From the NCBI RefSeq assembly GCF_001746295.1, contig NZ_MJAH01000010.1, positions 1-64,000 on the forward strand: a stretch of 64,000 nucleotides of DNA, written 5' to 3'. Positions 61,998 to 64,000 of this stretch are shown one piece after another (positions within the stretch are counted from its first letter, which is position 1; each line of letters starts with the position of its first letter). The position numbers and the translations under genes are program-made. The stretch comes from Streptomyces sp. LUP47B. Its GTDB lineage: Bacteria > Actinomycetota > Actinomycetes > Streptomycetales > Streptomycetaceae. Below the pieces are notes generated by a model. That model worked only from the letters and a program-made list of their open reading frames with translations, ran no database searches and was not told where the DNA came from.

Positions 61998-62792
61998 TCA
62001 GGCAGTGGCCGGCGAGGGCCAGGTGATCCAGGACTCCGGGATCTCGGCATCGAGCCGGCGCACGTCCCGGGGCGCCAGCACGCGGTGCCGCAGCAGCTCA
62101 CGGGCGACCAGGCGCGCTATTGCAATGGCACCGGGCGGGTTGAAATGCGTGTTGTCCTGCTCGGTGTCGGTCCAGTTGAAGTACTTCTTGGTCTCCTCGA
62201 CCCCGAGCTCCTGCCACAACGCGAGCGACAGGGCCTGGATGTCGAGCAGCGTCACGCCCTCTTCCTTGGCAAGCGCGCGCATGGCCGCCGGGTACTCGCC
62301 ATGGGTCGGCACGGCGTTGCCGCTCGCGTCGAACTTCCGCCGTTCGACGGGCGTGACGAGCACGGGCCGGGCGCCCTTGGCCCGGGCGCCGTCGAGGTAC
62401 AGGCGCAGATAGTCCTGGTACGTCGTCCAGGGCTCGGTGTACCGGGTCGGATCGGCTGTCTTCTCGTCGTTGTGCGCGAACTGGATGAGAAGAAGGTCGC
62501 CGGGCCGAATGAGGGCGAGGATCGCGTCGAGCCGTCCCTCGTCGACGAAGCTCTTGGAACTCCGCCCGTTCACCGCGTGATTGGCGACGGCCAGATCCTT
62601 GCGCAGAAAGAAGGGGAGCGCCATGCCCCACCCGGTCTCGGGCGAGGCGTCGGCGTATTTCTGGGCGGCGGTGGAGTCGCCGGCGATGTAGAGGGTGCGC
62701 TGTTCTCTGGCTTGAGCAGTACCGGTTGCGCTGAAAGCGACGGGCACGGCGGCGATCGCCGCCACGGTGACCTGTCTGCGTGTGAGTGACAC
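61998..62792 (-). CDS. Secreted rhamnogalacturonan acetylesterase (CE12, SGNH hydrolase)
   Basis: A 264-aa exported esterase. I choose the GTG at 62792 (VSLTRRQVTVAAIAAVPVAFS signal), with GAGAGG upstream. The frame continues to 62930, but that part is dispersed-repeat DNA. SGNH blocks are YIAGDSTAA (nucleophile Ser), the Gly in NHAVNGRSSKSF, QFAHNDEK (Asn) and DNTHFNPPG (Asp and His). This is the pattern of RhgT-type CE12 enzymes. It removes acetyl groups from rhamnogalacturonan I backbone so lyases can act. Confidence 0.93.
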   Translation of the reverse strand: MSLTRRQVTVAAIAAVPVAFSATGTAQAREQRTLYIAGDSTAAQKYADASPETGWGMALPFFLRKDLAVANHAVNGRSSKSFVDEGRLDAILALIRPGDLLLIQFAHNDEKTADPTRYTEPWTTYQDYLRLYLDGARAKGARPVLVTPVERRKFDASGNAVPTHGEYPAAMRALAKEEGVTLLDIQALSLALWQELGVEETKKYFNWTDTEQDNTHFNPPGAIAIARLVARELLRHRVLAPRDVRRLDAEIPESWITWPSPATA

Positions 62793-62811
62793 TTTGGGCA
62801 GCCTCTCTTCC

Positions 62812-62890
62812 CTCAGGGGCGCGGGACTGTGTCGATTTGCGGCTCCGCCGCGGGGCGCGACCGGCCACGACGAACCTGCGGCCGGCCGCA
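62812..62890 (+). repeat. Dispersed repeat between the CE12 gene and the sugar-binding protein gene
   Basis: It begins CAGGGGCGCGGGACTGTGTC, then GATTTGCGGCTCCGCCGCGG and GGCGCGACCGGCCACGACGA. Its reverse complement matches the element inside cobL (18974-19043) over about 70 bp. It fills most of the gap between the two genes and contains no promoter I can name. Confidence 0.85.
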
Positions 62891-62908
62891 CAGCGAACCC
62901 CCGAGCTG

Positions 62909-64000
62909 TCAGCCGTTCTGTTCCTTCCACTCGGCCTGAGCCTTGTTCAGCTGGTCGGCCATGGTGTCCAGGAAGTCCTTCGCACTCATGTCACCCAGCA
63001 GCACCTTCTGGAAGTTCGGCTCGTTGTCCGCCTTGGAGATGGTGTTCCAGTCGGGCAGGTAGTACGGCAGCTGGACGATGGTCGTGGAACCGTCGGTCAG
63101 CGCGGCGGCGGCCAGCTTCGTGGGCTCGGCCTCCGAGATCCAGGCGTCCTTGGCGGCGTCGTTGTTCGACGGCACCTGCCCGGCGGCCTTGTTGAACTTC
63201 GAGTTCTCCGCGGCCGAGGTCGCGAACTCGATGAACTTCCACGCGGCGTCCTTGTTCTTCGAGCTCTTGAACACCCCCATCCCGTCGACGGGGTTGGACA
63301 CCTGGACCCGCTTGCCGGAGGCGCCGATCGGCTGCGGAATGCCCCGGAACTTGTCGACCCCGAGCGCCTTCACGTGGTCCTGGTAGGACCCCAGGTTGTG
63401 GTTCAGCATCCCGATCGTGCCGGAGTCCCACTGGGCGACCATCTTGGTGAAGTCGTTGTTGAGGTCGGCCGCCGGAGTGACCTTCTTGTACAGCGCCGCG
63501 TACTTCTCCAGCCCGGCCACGTTCTTCGGGTCGTTGACGGTGGTCTTGTCGCCGTTCCAGAACGAGGTGATCCCGCTCTGCCCGTACATCGCGTCCAGGG
63601 CCTGGGCGATGGACCCGGCACCACCGCGGATGGTGTAACCGAACTCGTTCTCCTTGGCGTCGGTGAGCTTGTCCGCGGCCTCGTAGAACTTGTCCCAGGT
63701 GGTCGGCTCGTCGAGGCCCGCCTTCTTGAACAGGTCGGTCCGGTAGTACAGCACGCCGTTGTTGGCGGAGGTCGGGATCGAGTACAGCGTCCCGTCCCCG
63801 CCCCCCGCCGCCTTCAGCACGCCGACCATGTCCTCGTTGAGCTTGCCGTTCAGGGAGGACTTGGAGAGCCGGCTGTCCAGCGGCTCCAACGCGTTCTGCG
63901 CGGAGAACCCGGCGAGCATGGCCGCGCCGACACCGCCGACGTCCGGCAGACCGCCGCCCTGGATGGCGGTGTCGACCTTGGACTGGTACTCGGTGGAGGC
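62909..64000 (-). CDS. Extracellular sugar-binding protein of an ABC importer, C-terminal part (start beyond the window)
   Basis: The frame runs leftwards from the window edge (363 codons visible, no start or signal within it). It begins ASTEYQSKVDTAIQGGGLPDVGG and passes an internal ATG at 63919. It is a family 1 solute-binding protein (MalE-like): ILYSIPTS-type block LYSIPTSANNGVLYYRTDLFKKAGLDEPTTWDKF, GFTIRGGAGSI-like motif and VDGMGVFKSSKNKDAAWKFIEFATS. It would bind a sugar or oligosaccharide, possibly galacturonide, outside the membrane. Permease genes are not in the window. It may lead the pectinase operon on the minus strand. Confidence 0.92.
   Translation of the reverse strand, partial: ASTEYQSKVDTAIQGGGLPDVGGVGAAMLAGFSAQNALEPLDSRLSKSSLNGKLNEDMVGVLKAAGGGDGTLYSIPTSANNGVLYYRTDLFKKAGLDEPTTWDKFYEAADKLTDAKENEFGYTIRGGAGSIAQALDAMYGQSGITSFWNGDKTTVNDPKNVAGLEKYAALYKKVTPAADLNNDFTKMVAQWDSGTIGMLNHNLGSYQDHVKALGVDKFRGIPQPIGASGKRVQVSNPVDGMGVFKSSKNKDAAWKFIEFATSAAENSKFNKAAGQVPSNNDAAKDAWISEAEPTKLAAAALTDGSTTIVQLPYYLPDWNTISKADNEPNFQKVLLGDMSAKDFLDTMADQLNKAQAEWKEQNG

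Noticed and set aside
62793..62930. N-terminal extension of the CE12 esterase to a start at 62930
   Set aside because: The extra residues are encoded by a dispersed repeat and would precede the signal peptide; the GTG at 62792 has a ribosome site and a normal signal.

Overview
The window is high-GC DNA with strong G/C bias at third codon positions, GTG starts, ATGA/GTGA-coupled operons, a complete ectABCD cluster and several short dispersed repeats of a kind familiar from actinomycete intergenic DNA. Together these point to a Streptomyces chromosome. As far as I can recall, the gene order (pit, cobalamin cluster, ect cluster, pectinase genes) resembles the S. coelicolor SCO184x-188x region. 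That comparison is from memory and was not computed.

Layout. 1-3.8 kb: the edge of an unknown gene, an alpha/beta hydrolase, a repeat-rich non-coding stretch (hexamer array, 29-bp tandem repeat, 23-bp inverted repeat, two dispersed repeats), a class II aldolase and a secreted GH25 muramidase. 3.9-5.5 kb: a Pit phosphate transporter behind a candidate PHO box, with a small membrane protein and a perfect 23-bp hairpin terminator. 5.5-24 kb: a cobalamin riboswitch followed by cobD-cobQ-cobN-chlID-cobO-cobB-cobI, a divergent ZIP metal transporter, then cobM-cobL-cbiG/cobJ-cobH-cbiX-cobC. Nearly all junctions overlap by a few bases. CobB and CobL each carry an in-frame extra segment that matches dispersed repeats found elsewhere in the window.

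24-30.6 kb: a five-gene minus-strand operon (two sugar permeases, binding lipoprotein, LacI regulator, DUF2264 protein) with three LacI-type palindromes at its head. 30.8-35.9 kb: an amidohydrolase, a frameshifted fragment, a polar amino-acid ABC transporter and a class V aminotransferase. 36-39.4 kb: ectABCD for ectoine and hydroxyectoine. 39.4-51.4 kb: two ECF sigma units (one with a zinc anti-sigma fused to a maleylpyruvate-isomerase-like domain, one with a membrane protein carrying an exported domain), a desulfurase-like PLP enzyme, a DsbA-like protein, an aldehyde dehydrogenase with a divergent IclR regulator, a penicillin-binding protein and a purine permease.

51.6-64 kb: a pectin-degradation island. 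It holds two PL9 pectate lyases, a PL1 pectate lyase, two CE8 pectin methylesterases, a CE12-type rhamnogalacturonan acetylesterase, another secreted esterase, a two-module GH43 glycosidase, a secreted HAD phosphatase and a sugar-binding protein cut by the window end. The enzymes would act outside the cell to demethylate, deacetylate, cleave and debranch pectin. The binding protein would then collect oligosaccharides.
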